Positions 10,720-23,143 of a stretch of 64,000 bases of DNA are shown piece by piece. The position numbers and the translations under genes were made by a program. Where the stretch lies: NCBI GenBank assembly GCA_014607495.2, contig CP053152.1, positions 9,114,001 through 9,178,000 on the forward strand, given 5' to 3'. The notes below the pieces were generated by a model, which saw only the letters and a program-made list of their open reading frames with translations, was not told the DNA's origin and did not search any database. The DNA is from Carposina sasakii. Taxonomy: Eukaryota; Arthropoda; Insecta; Lepidoptera; Carposinidae. Every line of letters starts with the position of its first letter. Positions within the stretch are counted from its first letter, which is position 1.

Positions 10720-11035
10720 TCGCGGGGCTATACTAGAATATATCAGCTGCATCTCCTTTCGTGCATGTCTTAAGAGACGACCAAGGAACTTGGGCCTTGT
10801 TTCGGGCAATAAGCTAGCAACTTGTCACTGATCATTTACATCTGGGGTAGCCAGAACTGCGGGATTACAAAGGAGGTCCCACAGTCACATATATCATAGC
10901 GGGAACAGATGTTTATAATCAGTGACAAGTTGTAAACTTATCGCCTGAAAGTATGACCGAGTTCCTTAGTCGACTTACGACATGCGCGGAATTAGATGCA
11001 ACTGATGTATTCTAGCGAAACCCAGTTTTTAGCGA
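10720..11035. mobile_element. Family G element, fold-back copy
   Basis: The left half (GATGCAGCTGATAT-type tail, inverted) and right half (GGGGTAGCCAGAACTGC...GTGACAAGTTG...GACATGCGCGG) are two inverted arms of the same repeat. It lies in SOAT intron 6. Confidence 0.7.
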
Positions 11036-11152
11036 TACCTGCAGGAACTTAAAATAGTCTGCCAGCCAGGTAAGAATTTCTGCCCAACCTCTTGGGAATA
11101 AGGGCGTTCCTGTATCGTAGGCATGTTGCTTAATCAGGAATTAGATGTGAAC

Positions 11153-11299
11153 CTGGTAAAACAGTCTGTCACCAAACCGAAGCATCTCAGCCCAGGCATT
11201 CAACCACGCGTGCAGCAGGCAGTAGAACCCGCACAGGAAGTAGATAACCCCTGGCAACACGCAGCCGAACATGCCGCGAACCACCACGCTGGCTTCTAT
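11153..11299 (-). CDS. SOAT: SOAT exon 6
   Basis: The exon has 49 codons, phase 0 at both ends, acceptor TTTCCAG and donor CAG|GTTCAC. It encodes a long hydrophobic stretch followed by HAWLNAWAEMLRFGDRLFYQ, the most conserved SOAT block, and ends inside the FYXDWWN motif. This exon alone identifies the family. Confidence 0.96.
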
Positions 11300-11590
11300 C
11301 TGGAAACAGGCCAAGTTATAGGTATAGATAACATAAGGGGTAAAGAGGTACCTACCGAGGTTCATAAATGCGTTTAAGGGGGGTCTTTTGGAAGGTGTGA
11401 TACGTCAACCACAGTAAGCCCAACCGCGTCAAGCGGCAGAGGCCAGGCCGCCCGCGGCGGTCACCAAATTCACCAAAATGTAACAGAAGTAAACAAACAT
11501 CCATTCTCTTAAACCTTCGCATCTATAACATTAGTATAATTACAAATAGGTTATTTATTTATAAACTCACAAAACATAACTCAAACTATA

Positions 11591-11859
11591 TACAGGATGT
11601 AACAGAATGGTAGTTAAGCGAAAAGCTATGTAAATAGCCCACTAATAGAGAACCTATTTCCAAAATTTGAAACTTGAAATCACATGTTTATTTTTCAAGA
11701 TTGTATGAACATTCCTGAGTTGTGAAGGAATTTTGCATACTACGAGTATCTGGAAAAACAAACATGTGAATTCGAGTCTGAAATTTTGTGGGTAGGTTCC
11801 TTTTAATGGGCTATTTACATAGCTTTTCGCTTAACACACTCCTTTTGTTACATCCTGTA
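11591..11859. mobile_element. Family C MITE (near-complete fold-back)
   Basis: A 269-bp element with ends TACAGGATGTAAC and GTTACATCCTGTA. Almost the whole unit is an inverted repeat (AGCGAAAAGCTATGTAAAT ... ATTTACATAGCTTTTCGCT). It lies in SOAT intron 5/6 sequence between exons 6 and 5. Confidence 0.9.
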
Positions 11860-12127
11860 TTTAATATGTAATGACTCTGAAAAACATTCCGGTGTATTTT
11901 CCTTGTATACCACGCAATAGCTATGTTAGTAAGTAACCGTAAAACATAGGTGACCTCCGGATAGGTCCTCGTGGGTATAGGTATGGCATGGATAATGCTT
12001 ATGCAATGGGCTAGGTGTAGTGATAGACTGTATAATGGAAACGTTGCACGTGTATTGGAAAAAGATGCTAGTTACTCGTATATGTCCCAGGATCTTCGAA
12101 AAAAGTACCTTCCTAACGTTTTATGAA

Positions 12128-12290
12128 GTATGTTATTGATATGATGAATGTCGATGTTTGTTTCGGTCCGAGTCATGGATGTTTCTAAAGTTGTCTACAC
12201 ATAGATAAATATATATGTATACATATTTATATACCGTTGCTTAGTACCCACGAGACAAGATATTAGGGATTTAGTGTGGGACTAGCTACC
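12128..12290 (+). mobile_element. SINE family L, partial copy
   Basis: It matches the inner and 3' part of the tRNA-derived SINE at 53852-54096 on the opposite strand, including GCTTAGTACCCACGA and AGTGTGGGACTA. The tRNA head is missing. Confidence 0.65.
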
Positions 12291-12333
12291 TAACATACTA
12301 AACGACAAAGTTTTGTAAAAGCAAATGACTCAC

Positions 12334-12463
12334 CCTAGGTTGTTTTCCATATTCCGACCAGTAGGGCAGTATAAACCGCTCCCACAAGAAGCTGTTGTAA
12401 AATATAATAGCCGCCACTTCCATAAAGTGGAACACCACCACGGACCATCTGATGGTTTTCGTT
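12334..12463 (-). CDS. SOAT: SOAT exon 5
   Basis: The exon has 130 nt. It begins with the last base of an Arg codon and ends in phase 0 at donor GTGAGT. Acceptor TGCAACAG. It encodes TKTIRWSVVVFHFMEVAAII and a membrane segment, then YGKQPR. It aligns with the NPTVRWGYV region that follows RDSYPR in animal SOATs. Confidence 0.92.
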
Positions 12464-13272
12464 CTGTTGCAGAAAAATATTGGATTAGGTATGAAAAAAA
12501 ATTGATATAGGTAGGAAAAGGATAAATCAAACGATTTTAGAATCATCTATATTTACAAGTGTTTTTTTGCGAAGATCCATACCTAGATACTTTAAAGTTA
12601 TGAGTCGATAATTTTCAGCAATGTGTACAAAACACAAATACACTCAGAGATATCAGGAATGTTATTGGATATACCTAAAAGTGATCACTTTTGACTCTAT
12701 AATATTAATAGTAATAATAAATATTACACTAATAACAAATTTTTATTATTACATATGTCTATGTGAAAGCAGGTATGTTAACTATTTAAACACCATTATG
12801 TAAAAAAATAACAAGAAATAACTGCCAACTTTTGAAAATGAAGAGCATTTTGTTTTACATCAGGTTCGCATAGTGGACTGTTACAACCCGTAAGATTAAT
12901 AAATGTGTTTATTATATCCCACTAGAAACTTATATTGATGAATACCTCAGTAATTAAATTAAGAATCCTCTTCTCGGAAAACTAATTAGAGTTTCTTTGA
13001 AAGGGGCTCGCTTTGCACATGTGCATGTAAACTTATATCAAGCCAATACTTTTCGCAGACAGTTTTGTTTGGGTCTTCTTTCAAACTTTCTCGACTCAAG
13101 TCGATGCTGGGTGCGGAACTTTTGCTTCTGATTTCAAAGTTGGACAATATTACAAAATTAGATATATCCATGTGAGGATTCGCGTATTGAATAGTTTCAT
13201 GATTCTCTAGCGTCAGTTACAAAACTTAGGTATGGGTACTTACATTCGAAGCTGTCATTACTCGTTGTTATT

Positions 13273-13825
13273 AGGGTTCCGTACGTCTGAATACAAAAAC
13301 GGAACCCTTATAGGATCACTCGTGTGTCTGTCCGTCCGTCGCTTACAGTCAATTATTTCCGAATCTATTAGACCGATTAAGTTGAAATTTGGTACACATA
13401 TCAATTCCTGTGACCCAAACACAGAGGTGTGACGTGAGCAGATGAAATCTGTATATGGGGGGTCATTTTTGGGGGGGAAGGGGAAAATTAAAAAAAAAAT
13501 TCTGAAAACTGCATCGTGTGGCATATCAAATGAAAGGTCTTGTTGAGAAGATCTTAAATGTATTTTTTTGTAATTTAAAAATAAATAGTTTCCAAGTTAT
13601 TCAAGAAAATAGACGAAAATTGACCATTCCCCCCCCCTTATCTCCGAAACTACTGAACCTAAAATTTTGAAAAAAATACAGAAATTAGTTTTCTCCTTAT
13701 AGATTATAGGAAAACCTATAAGAAGTCCATGATATTAAAATAACATGGTAAATCACTCAATATTGTGCGTACCAACTTTTTGTCAGATTTAAAAAAACAT
13801 GATAGGTAACATCGTACGGAACCCT
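13273..13825. mobile_element. 553-bp MITE with AGGGTTCCGTAC ends
   Basis: Terminal inverted repeats AGGGTTCCGTACG and GTACGGAACCCT enclose sequence with no coding capacity. Poly-G/C runs at about 13457 and 13630 are inverted to each other. It lies in SOAT intron 4. A shorter related piece is at 53154-53200. Confidence 0.75.
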
Positions 13826-14216
13826 CTTCACGCGAGTTTAACTCGCACTTGTTTGTACTCGCACGAATTTTTTTGTAGAATTTATTAACTAACATAGCCA
13901 TTTTATTAGCTTAGGTTAGCTTATCTGTTTTATAAAATACTTAGTTTTTTCATCTTTTAACCCTACTCGGGTATAATCCCCTTTGATATCTTGCATGAAA
14001 TTATGGAAATACATAAATAGAAACGCCCATCTTTATAATTTGATTTTAATAACTTCCCTATACCCTGTACTATTGCACAATAATAAAGATCGAGAACAAA
14101 CTAGCAGATAAAAATTGTCATGCGATAATAAAAGGTTCATACCTAATCTGCGGATTTATTTTTAGTATTACTATTGGCTATGAAAGATATATACAAATGC
14201 ACATATGTGCACATAC

Positions 14217-14359
14217 CTTGGGTAGCTGTCCCGATAAAGGAGTGTCGGCGCAAAAAGGTAGTAGATGTACTGACTGAAGGTGGGCAGAGGAACGCCGTTG
14301 CCATGGCAACGAGGTGCGCACGCGGCGGCAACAGCATGGATTTTCATCACAAATCTAAG
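14217..14359 (-). CDS. SOAT: SOAT exon 4
   Basis: The exon has 143 nt, starts in phase 0 after TTTTTTCTCAG and ends in phase 2 at AG|GTATGT. It encodes LRFVMKIHAV, an Ala/Cys/Pro-rich link, then PTFSQYIYYLFAPTLLYRDS and YP. RFVMKxH and APTLxYRDSYPR are hallmark SOAT blocks. The segment between them is shorter than in vertebrates. Confidence 0.95.
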
Positions 14360-14698
14360 CTGAGAAAAAACAATTATATCAGTCTTTCATATAGAAGCTG
14401 CTAACAATAAGATTCCTTTCAACAGTTTTGGTCATAAAGTGGTAGTTACTAAAACTGACTACAATACAAACGCTTACTATAATAAATATTTTTTTAAAGT
14501 AGATATTTGCTAATTTTACAATTCAAATTCGAATTCAAAATAATTTATTCGACATGAAAGCATTAACAACTTGTTTGTCGATGGTCTTTTTATATGTTAC
14601 TTTCTATGTTCGCATCCCAAAATGAAACCGCTACCAAACAAAAAAGGAGGTGAACCCAAACAAGGAAACAAAAAAAAATAAATCGCAAAGCTTTTGCT

Positions 14699-14971
14699 TT
14701 GGCAACGGTCACCACCCCAAGGTGCGATTTGTTACGGTATATCAGGCATAAGTTGGCGATCCGGGGCTTAAAAGCCACCAACGTAGAGCTAATAAGAGTT
14801 AAGACGAAATCCAGGAGAGCTGCTAGACAGTTCTCCTTTATGGCAAAACCAACATTAGGTCTGACACACCGCATGATCCTACTATTACTGTTACACTATT
14901 TCAGTGAAGTGTCATTGCTTGGAAGAAGAAATAGCAAGAAAGCTCCCAGCGACACAGTCAAAACTAAGTAA
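14699..14971 (+). CDS. Unrecognised 90-residue ORF in SOAT intron 3
   Basis: A moderately basic ORF (RGLKATNVELIRVKTKSRRA) lies on the strand opposite SOAT. The composition is less AT-driven than its surroundings, which may mean a degraded transposon piece. I cannot assign it, and it may be non-coding. Confidence 0.15.
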   Translation: MATVTTPRCDLLRYIRHKLAIRGLKATNVELIRVKTKSRRAARQFSFMAKPTLGLTHRMILLLLLHYFSEVSLLGRRNSKKAPSDTVKTK

Positions 14972-15461
14972 CATATAAACAAATGAATCTTACATTGGAT
15001 TAGATATCAGATAATCATAGTAACACTTAACTCACTTAGTGTGTATAAATTCAATTATCATAAAACAATTAAATTAAATTCATATAAATTACATACCCAC
15101 TTACACAAAGTAAGTACAGGTCCATGTCAAATTCAAACTGTATAAATAAAAATAAAAATGTGTACACAAAGTACAAGTCAATGTCAAATAAGTATCTACT
15201 AAACTAAACTATAAAATATAACAAAATTATATTTATGTACAATAGTACAAGTCGACGGTAAAATGTGAACAGAAGAGCAAACGTGGCATTCAGAACTTAA
15301 ATATATAATACCTATAGTTGGTAATAACATTAGTATGAAGAAGTCACGCATGATACACTATAGCGCTTCTGATCACATTCACCAACACATATTAACTATA
15401 CCTACTAAGCTAAATATAAAAGTAAAACATAGATTGCGTAACTTGAGGATGCTAAAACAAT

Positions 15462-15970
15462 TCACTTCCATGGCTCGCTATCATTTAAATATTCTAATAC
15501 TGTATAATATTCTTTCATGCAAAGTTTTTTCTTCACAATGTATTTAAATTTACAGATAGGTAGCCCTTTGAGTGTATCTGGAAGCTTGTTGTAAAAAAGT
15601 ATACGTTGACCCATGAATGATTTACTGACTCTGCGGAGACGGGACACATGAGCAACAAGTCTGTTATTACCTCTTGTATTTATTTTGTGCACATCAGACA
15701 TTTTATTAAATTTATCTAAATTCTTATGAACATATAATAAATTTTCATAAATATAATTCGAAGCTAAAGTCATTATATTTAATTCTTAAAATTTCTCACG
15801 TAATGTGACCCTGGACCCTAAGTTTAGAATTGCACGGATAGCTCTTTTTTGCAAGATAAATATTTACTTCCAATCAGCTGCGCTTCCCCATAATAAAATA
15901 CCGTATGTCATTATATTATGGAAATAGCTAAAATAAACAATTCTAGCAGTCTCGACAACTGTCAGTAGAC
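15462..15970 (-). pseudogene. Non-LTR retrotransposon RT C-terminal fragment
   Basis: The minus strand encodes VHKINTRGNNRLVAHV, SKSFMGQRILFYNKLP and KKKLCMKEYYTV, and upstream FSYFHNIMTYGILLWG and LQKRAIRAI. These are the usual end of insect LINE reverse transcriptases. At least two stops interrupt it (near 15785 and after ADWK near 15866). It is a 5'-truncated dead LINE inside SOAT intron 3. Confidence 0.85.
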
Positions 15971-15974
15971 GAAT

Positions 15975-17840
15975 TCTCCTGCATAGGCTGCAGAACTAAG
16001 TTTCTTACTTACTTAGTTTTTCATAATCATAAGTCATGTTTAGTTACATTGCCCTTTAAAGAAAGATAGGAGGAATATGAAAATTAAATCTAAGATTTTA
16101 TCACTGCTAGTAAACAAATACAAAAAATCTAAGTAAACAAATGCCGTAAAGTTGTTACACAACAAAACTGAAGTTTAGGCAGTAGAAGTAGAACTTAATT
16201 AAATTCTGGTGTCTTAAGCCTTAGCGAGAGTTTAGTCCATTAATCAAAAGTTTAACTTAGTCTGTGGTTCGTTTTGAACGTTCTAATTTATGACTAGAGA
16301 AGTAAAACTGATGTAACTAAAATACCTACACGGTTTCCAAGTCAAGTTTAGATACTTTTGTAATGCGGGTTGCGTTTGCAAATGAAATAAAAACATAATT
16401 TATTTTGAGTCAAGTACAAATCAAATGTCTTTATTTGTGGTTAGGAACAGATGTTATACATAAAAAAGGTACCTCGTGTGACTTTCTATGTCCCGCCCTA
16501 AAGGCAAAAATGTTGCTATGGCTAAAAGTGCTACGAAAAATGCTACGAATGCTACGAGAATAAAATTTTAACGTGTCGGACGTTTATGGTTGATTCTGAC
16601 CGTCACACTTATACGTAAACTTAAAATTAGGCAGGTCGCAGATCATGTGTCCCTCTCCATCCTTAACAAATATTGCTGAGACAGAAAGGGACAGGTAAGA
16701 CTAATTATTATCATAATAGACCATAATATCTAAAGGTGAATCATTGTGTGTACCTACCTGAGTAGCATAAACAATTTTAAAGTTATGATAGGTTACCTAG
16801 GTATGTTCCTCCACCTTCGACCACTTTTTCATATCCCAACAGGTCAGACAGTGGATAACCTCTCGTGAAATCGAGAGAAGATTTAGATGCTAAAGTAGGT
16901 AGTAACGTTAATTGCTAATTTTGGAACAACTACCTATTATGTTCAGGCCGCGCTCACTAACTTGGAAAAAAATCCATCCGCAAATGCCGCGGATTAATTA
17001 ATTTCCATTTTCTCTTTTGGCCCACTTTCATTAAACGTCAAGAACACCTGAACCAAATCGAATGGGGCCACTGGATAAACTTATTTAACTTGTAATATTT
17101 TCAAATAATTTTGGCATCTACCCCGAAATTTTTTTCATGGAAAATTATTTTTTAGTTACTAAGATGTTTGCCCTCACTTATCGTTGTAATCGCATTGGCT
17201 TCGGTATTGCTCAGGAACGTATTAGGCAGGCACGTCGCGTTGCAAATACGAAGCTAGCTATGGTACGTACGAGTATCATGATCAGAACGAAACAATAGTT
17301 TTTGCATGATAAGGGGTAGCTACCATACCATAAAGGTATGATGATACGGTTCAGTGGGCATTCCAATGCACCAATTTGCGTCATTGTGAGTTTCTGTAAA
17401 GTGTAGAGTTCTTGTTGGTAGTGGTTCCGTCAAGACGAGTTAAGCGAAGTGCAAGGGCATCTATCTACTCGTATCTACTTTTGCTCAAAGCGCTTCATCA
17501 TTTTATGACAATACAAATACCTATAGCTTCTATTACCACACGACCAGTAATTCATACACGTGAAATATTTTTTACAACCCTAACAGTAGCTTGTTAAGTT
17601 GTAACGGGTGTACGTTGTATGGAGTCTGTATTCACCAGCCTTTGACACGGGTCCAGGTGATTTATGTACGTTTCAGACGTTTTTACGGGTTGCTTCACCA
17701 TCCCTTTATGTTATGGTAACAGCTGAAATGCTTTTTCGTTGTAGTAATTTGCTGAATAGATTGTATGATGTGAGGGGAATATTACGGAAAATATAGTGGT
17801 GTAATGTAGTACTGTTTTAATCTGTATCTACCTTAGTATC
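15975..17840. other. SOAT intron 3 sequence, nothing recognised
   Basis: The stretch is AT-rich. I find no exon with SOAT-like content and no clear terminal repeats. Confidence 0.4.
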
Positions 17841-17841
17841 G

Positions 17842-18100
17842 TCTTCAGCCTATCACAGTCCACTGCTGGACGTAGGCCTCCCCCAGGGCACCCCACAAGG
17901 CTACTGCCACAGGGGGGTTTTGCCCATACTCACCACGCAGGGCAGGCTTGGTGACCGCAGTGTGATTTTCGGACTATGTTGTCAGCACGAAAGGTGCATC
18001 TGCCTACCTCCCGGAAACCCTTAATCGCATCGTACGATACCCACGAGCAGACATGGGGTGGTACGAATTCTACTCTGCCGGCACCACGCGGCCAAGAAAG
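17842..18100 (-). mobile_element. Family I SINE-like repeat, full-length copy
   Basis: On the minus strand it begins GGCCGCGTGGTGCCGGCAGA and ends GGGGGAGGCCTACGTCCAGC then AGTGGACTG. Other full copies are at 56739-57010 and 61078-61325. Confidence 0.85.
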
Positions 18101-18349
18101 TAATCATAAATAAATTGTTCGTTTGTAGTTTGGAAATAACGGGTAGGTAGGTAAACTACGTGGAGTTAATTGACCTTTTGAATAACCGAGCTCATTCATT
18201 CCATCGCGGCGGTCGTTATTTCAATTTATCTTTCTAACTACATAATGTTACCCTTTGAATGTTAGCTTAGGAAAAATTGCAAGCAAAGCAACATATTTGC
18301 ACAAGGTTAACAAATGTGCCTATATAAACATAACGACTGTTTACTTACT

Positions 18350-18983
18350 GGTCATTCTCAAATTTTGAGCAGGTAAACTTGTCACCAGAAGAAAATACAA
18401 TCGATTAATACAAGTTACTCCATGCTTATGTTTTAATACGCTTAATTACTTAAATAATGGTTAAATAGTTTTATTTCATTATTGTAAAAGTTGTGCTAGC
18501 CTGTAATTGTGATACATAATATTATCGTGTACTCCTGTCCAACTTGTATCTTAACGGAACTGTTATGTATTATGTTGGCTTTCTAATTTAATAAATAAAA
18601 TAAAATAAAATAAAATAAAATATTTGGATGTTATAGCAAATTGTGATAATTGATTATTTAATTGTGTCAAAATAAAACTGGTTATTGGAATGATCTAAGT
18701 ACTGAAAATAGTTTAATCATGTAAAAATACTCAGACCAATCAGTAACAGAATGGTCATCATTGGTATTTCAGTATAGACACCTGAGACGGTAACAGAGTT
18801 GTACATTTTGCATACCCCTAGCTATAAATTGTAGAAATTAAAGAAAAACCAACAGTAATATGTACGTCAAGCTTATACTGTGTATCTCATATTAAAGTAG
18901 TTACTACAGATTCCAACACATTATAAACACTTTTTCAGGAGCTTTTAAATTCATAGTTACCTGCTCAAAATTTGACAAAGACC
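18350..18983. mobile_element. Possible MITE bounded by a 27-bp inverted repeat
   Basis: GGTCATTCTCAAATTTTGAG at 18350 recurs inverted at 18957-18983 with few differences. The inside holds a probable LINE tail. The true ends were not resolved. Confidence 0.45.
18481..18628 (+). repeat. LINE 3' tail with (AATAA)n microsatellite
   Basis: A short 3'UTR-like stretch runs into about five AAAAT repeats at 18592-18622, as at the 3' end of many insect LINEs. Confidence 0.55.
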
Positions 18984-19661
18984 CTACTACTTCCTGCAAT
19001 ATATGCCTAACATACGGCAAAGATGTTTTTTAACTAACGTCTACTTTAGTCAGAAGCCTTAAAAGCCTATTTACGAGTATCGTGGGGGTCTTATCTGTAT
19101 GGGTCTACTTCCTTGTTATTTATTTATTATTTATATGTTTTACGGGAAAGGTGGTAAAGTTTTTGTTCAGAGAAAATAATTGAATTACTTTTTCTATCCT
19201 ATAGGTAATAATAATTCGAAATAAGAAATCGTATTTGCCCTAGCCTATAAGATAACTCTTACCCATATGATTCTCATTTACCCGGATTAGGTTCACCCAT
19301 TAGGCTATTGTTTTTGGCAACTTTCCGATGGGCTACTAAAAGTTATACTCGACTTATTGTTGCAAATTAGTTCGACGTTCTATTATGATTACGGGATACC
19401 CCAACTTGTGCCAAAGTTGTTCGTTTGTGAGCCCGCCTAGAACTTTTCTTCATGTTGTAATAAAATTGCAAAATGTAGACTTATAGTATGATGCCTTGTG
19501 TTCCGCTTACATTTATTAATAAATAATCTCCTTTATAAAAAATCCAGACTGCGTTAAAATTTGACCCTGTATCACTCTTACAACTAAGACGAATCCAATG
19601 ACACCTCTCAAGCTCAAATGCGATAAGCCATTTGTTTTAACTAGAGCGTGCCAAAGCAATA

Positions 19662-20053
19662 TACAGGATATTTTTTCGTTGCCACCCTTAAAGGTACGTA
19701 GGTACTCTACCTATACATCAAATAAAGTAAGTTTATGCCAAAAAAAATGCTGGGAAACTAAGTAAATTATTTTGAAAAAATATTTTTAATTACTTGAACG
19801 GGCGAAATTTATAGTGTCCAGTGTTTATGCTAGTTTTTTCATAGACAGATATTAATAATTTCTCGTGAACAAATCTTGCTACATGCGTCAATGTGCATTT
19901 ATGCAGAAATCGCGGTCTATTACTCAACTTTGGACCCTAATATTTTGGAAACCAGAAACTTCCCAGGTATGCTTCCATGGAGAAAAATGATCGTGATGAT
20001 GATGAGATTCCGTAGTTTCCGGGAACGTTGACGAGCAAAAATCACCCCGTATA
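19662..20053 (+). mobile_element. Family A MITE, copy 1
   Basis: Ends TACAGGATATTTTTTCGTTG and CAAAAATCACCCCGTA. A fixed inner block reads ACTTTGGACCCTAATATTTT. A family B copy starts 17 bp further on. Confidence 0.85.
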
Positions 20054-20069
20054 CAAGATAAACCTCACA

Positions 20070-20539
20070 TACAGGGTGCGTGTGATAGCCAGGTAAATAC
20101 TGAAATACTTAACAAGTACCATTGTTTTGAGTTATGCGACAGTGTTATTACTCGCAGGAAATGCATTTTTAATTTAATTATCCGCAATATTAGCGTTCCG
20201 CGCCAATTGCATTGGGCGACCCTGTGACTAGTTAAATGGGCTTATTGGTTATTGTGTGATACATTGCTGTTTTTTGGACAACTTGTGACTCTCCCAATGG
20301 TTGATCAGTATTTTGAATTTTTTTGGGACCAACTCTTTTTTTTTTAATCATCCATTGTTTTGTTTTTAAGTTATTATCTAAAGCCTACTTAAACGAACTA
20401 CACAATTTTTTTTTTCTAAAAAATTAAGTGTCAGAAAATTTTGGAATTTTCCTGTGAAAATTTTCAGTGGTTTTCGCCTCAGAATCATGATCTAAAGTCA
20501 CCATATCAATATTTGCCTGGCTGTCACTTCCACCCTGTA
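20070..20539 (+). mobile_element. Family B MITE, copy 1
   Basis: Ends TACAGGGTGCGTGTGATAGC and GGCTGTCACTTCCACCCTGTA, 470 bp. It shares ATTTGCCTGGCTGTCA ends with four other copies in the window. Confidence 0.88.
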
Positions 20540-20612
20540 TATTCGAAAAACATAACCCTCTTTCTAGCGCAGTCGGGTAAAAATTAAGCTCCTTTTAAAT
20601 AGATTTTCTTAC

Positions 20613-20749
20613 CATTTCAAGGGTAACGGTTAAGCATGATGCCATTCCTAGATACGTTCTTCTGATGTTCATGGAAGGCACCAACACCAGTGTGGTCTGG
20701 AGGCCGAGGTAGCCCAAAATATTTAAAATAGACCATACTCGACATAGAC
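20613..20749 (-). CDS. SOAT: SOAT exon 3
   Basis: The exon has 137 nt. It starts with GT, completing a Gly codon, and ends in phase 0 after ATG at donor GTAAGA. Acceptor TTATTTCAG. It encodes WSILNILGYLGLQTTLVLVP, a membrane helix, then SMNIRRTYLGM. Homology to the family is weaker here. The call rests on position, hydrophobic pattern and exact phase fit to exons 2 and 4. Confidence 0.82.
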
Positions 20750-20937
20750 CTGAAATAAGTAATTACACACCATAATAATAGCTTTCTAACCGATATACTA
20801 CTTTCGAAGATCTTACATACTAACCTACCCAGCAAGTTCTACCTTTTATGGTCTAAATACATTATTTAGAAAAGTATTACTTATACTTTTCTAAATAATA
20901 AATTACATATTATGTACATGTACACATGTTTTTGAAA

Positions 20938-21230
20938 ATACAGCCAGAACTACAGATCACAAAGGAGCAGAACTGCAGGTCATAAAGGAGAACTCTCATA
21001 GCGGGGACAGAGTGAGACATTATGGCGTGACGACGTTACGTAATATAAAAGTGAGAAAATCGGCAATACGTGATGGGTGCTCACTTTACGTTAACGCGAA
21101 CGAGTTCGAGGTGAAAACTCACACTAACCCCTCAGATCAGTGGCAAGTTGCCAGCTCGTCTCCGAAACAACACCCGTAATCGACTCTTACGACATACACA
21201 GAAGGTAATGCTGATGGTGTAGGTTATCTA
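20938..21230 (+). mobile_element. Family G repeat, diverged copy
   Basis: Shared blocks are AGAACTACAG..., CATAGCGGGGACAGA, GTGGCAAGTTGC and CGACTCTTACGACATACA. It is longer than usual and probably contains inserted sequence. Confidence 0.55.
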
Positions 21231-21234
21231 GCCC

Positions 21235-21990
21235 CTCAGGATACAAAAGTATTCATCAGGATTTTGCGTAATCAAAGGAAGATTTGTATAATAGAAAGTT
21301 TAGATCCAGTTATTTTAAAATCCAATGATTATACGAAAGTAAAATGAAATGCAATTTATGCGGTACAAACAGACACAGCCAAAGCCACGTTTTAATTTAG
21401 TTTTTAAAGCGAAAAGCGGGATTCGCGCTAAATGCGTTCAACTCAGTTTGTGTTTTAGAGAACTGTATAAGTAGTTTATTCGCATTTAAATTAGTTTTAA
21501 AATGCATCTCGTTTTCACAAAGTGAATGCTTAAATGCACATTATGGTGATCTATTTCTCTTGATCTTTTGTAGTATCCGCGGGTATAATTTTACAAACGA
21601 AATTCCATAACACCCTTATCGTTTTAAAAATGCACTTTATATACGAGTATTATTTCGGCCAGAACACATACATATTTGCATACATTTTTAAACGACTCCT
21701 CTGTGGATCGCCTCTTCTTGGCAGGTGCAGTAAAGTGGCCTCTCTTTAGAGAAATGCCTGTTTCCTGTGATATACAGTATGCGAAAGATTTAAATACTAC
21801 GAGTATACATACCTATAGTAGATACCTACGTATTAATATAATCTGACTTGGACCATATAAATACTATACTCGTTATGTAGGCATTTTTAGATGCAGATAT
21901 AGGTAGGTATTGAGAATATTTTTTCGTTAAATTTCCTTGCTGTTGTTAAGGTACTTATATTAGCAACTACGTAGCGAGCACTATCACTAC
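21235..21990. other. SOAT intron 2 sequence, nothing recognised
   Basis: AT-rich, with no exon or repeat I can support. Confidence 0.4.
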
Positions 21991-21991
21991 A

Positions 21992-22966
21992 TCTACACTA
22001 ATATTATAAAGAGGAAAACTTTGTTTGTTTGGTTGTAATGAATAGGCTCAAAAACTACTGGACCGATTATAAAAATTCTTTCACCGTTAGAATCCTTATA
22101 GGACCTGGATGAACATAGGCTATAAGAATTTCCCGATATTCCCACGGGAAGGCGACAAACGGGAATTCTATATTTTTTACGAAAACCACTATACATATGA
22201 AGCTGAAATCGGGCATATATGTTCATTGGGGAGAGCAAGGGAGGACTAAAAACGGATTTCCCGAAATTCCCACGGGAAGGGGACAAACGGGAATTCATAA
22301 TTTTTACGAAAACCGCTATACATATTAAGCTGAAATTGGGCATAGATGTTCATTAGGGACTGCAAGTAAGCACTAAGGACGAATTTCCCGAAATTCCCAC
22401 GGGAAGGGGGCCAACGGGAATTAATTATTTTTTATGAAAACGGTTACACATATGAATCTTAAGTTGGGCATATTTGTTTATTTGGGACCCCGAGGAAGCA
22501 CTAGGAACGGATTTCTCGAAACTCCCACGGGAAGGGGACAAACGGGAATTCATTTTTTTACGACAAGCGCGATACATATGAATTCGAAATTAGACCTGTA
22601 CGTTCATTAGGGACTGCGAGGGAGCGCTAAGAACGAATTTCCCGAAATTCCCACGGGAAGGGGACTAACGGGAATTCAATTTTTTTACAAAAACCGCTGT
22701 ACATGTGAAGCTAAAATCGGAGACTGCGGGGAAGCACTAAGAATTGATTTCCCGAAATTCCCACGGGAAGGGACTGTCTGTGCGTTTGTGCACGCTAATC
22801 TCAGGAACGGCTTAACCGATTTCGGTGCAGTTTTCAGGAATATATTGTGACAGGTCCCACTTAACATATAGGCTACTTTTTATCCCGGGAAAATGTTTTT
22901 ATCCCGGATAATTTCGACATTTTTTTTTCTGTAGTCCACGCGGACGGAGTCGCGGGCGTCCACTAG
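21992..22966 (+). mobile_element. Non-autonomous Helitron with internal minisatellite
   Basis: It starts TCTACACTAATATTATAAAG and ends GGGCGTCCACTAG, between host A (21991) and T (22967), as Helitrons do. It has no Rep/helicase ORF, so it was moved in trans. It lies in SOAT intron 2. Confidence 0.88.
22129..22770 (+). repeat. About 127-bp tandem repeat, 5-6 units, inside the Helitron
   Basis: Each unit begins ATTTCCCGAAATTCCCACGG followed by GAAGGGGACAAACGGGAATT. The last unit is cut by the 3' Helitron part. Confidence 0.88.
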
Positions 22967-22967
22967 T

Positions 22968-23143
22968 AATACATATAAAACAAAGTCGTTTGCTGTGTCT
23001 GTCCGTCCCTATGTATGTTTAGATCTTTCAAACTAGGGAACGGATTTTGATGCAGTTTTTTTAATAGATAGAGTGATTCAAGAAAAAGGTTTATATGTAT
23101 AGTATCAGCACTGTACCCGTGCGAAGCCGGGGCGGGTCGCTAG
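22968..23143 (+). mobile_element. Second Helitron 3' end abutting the first
   Basis: It ends GCGAAGCCGGGGCGGGTCGC then TAG|T, the other common lepidopteran Helitron terminus. It starts directly after the first element. Confidence 0.7.

Noticed and set aside
22129..22770. CRISPR-like array from regularly spaced GGGAAGGGGACAAACGGGAA
   Set aside because: The spacers are themselves repeated, the unit is 127 bp, and the array lies within a eukaryotic Helitron.
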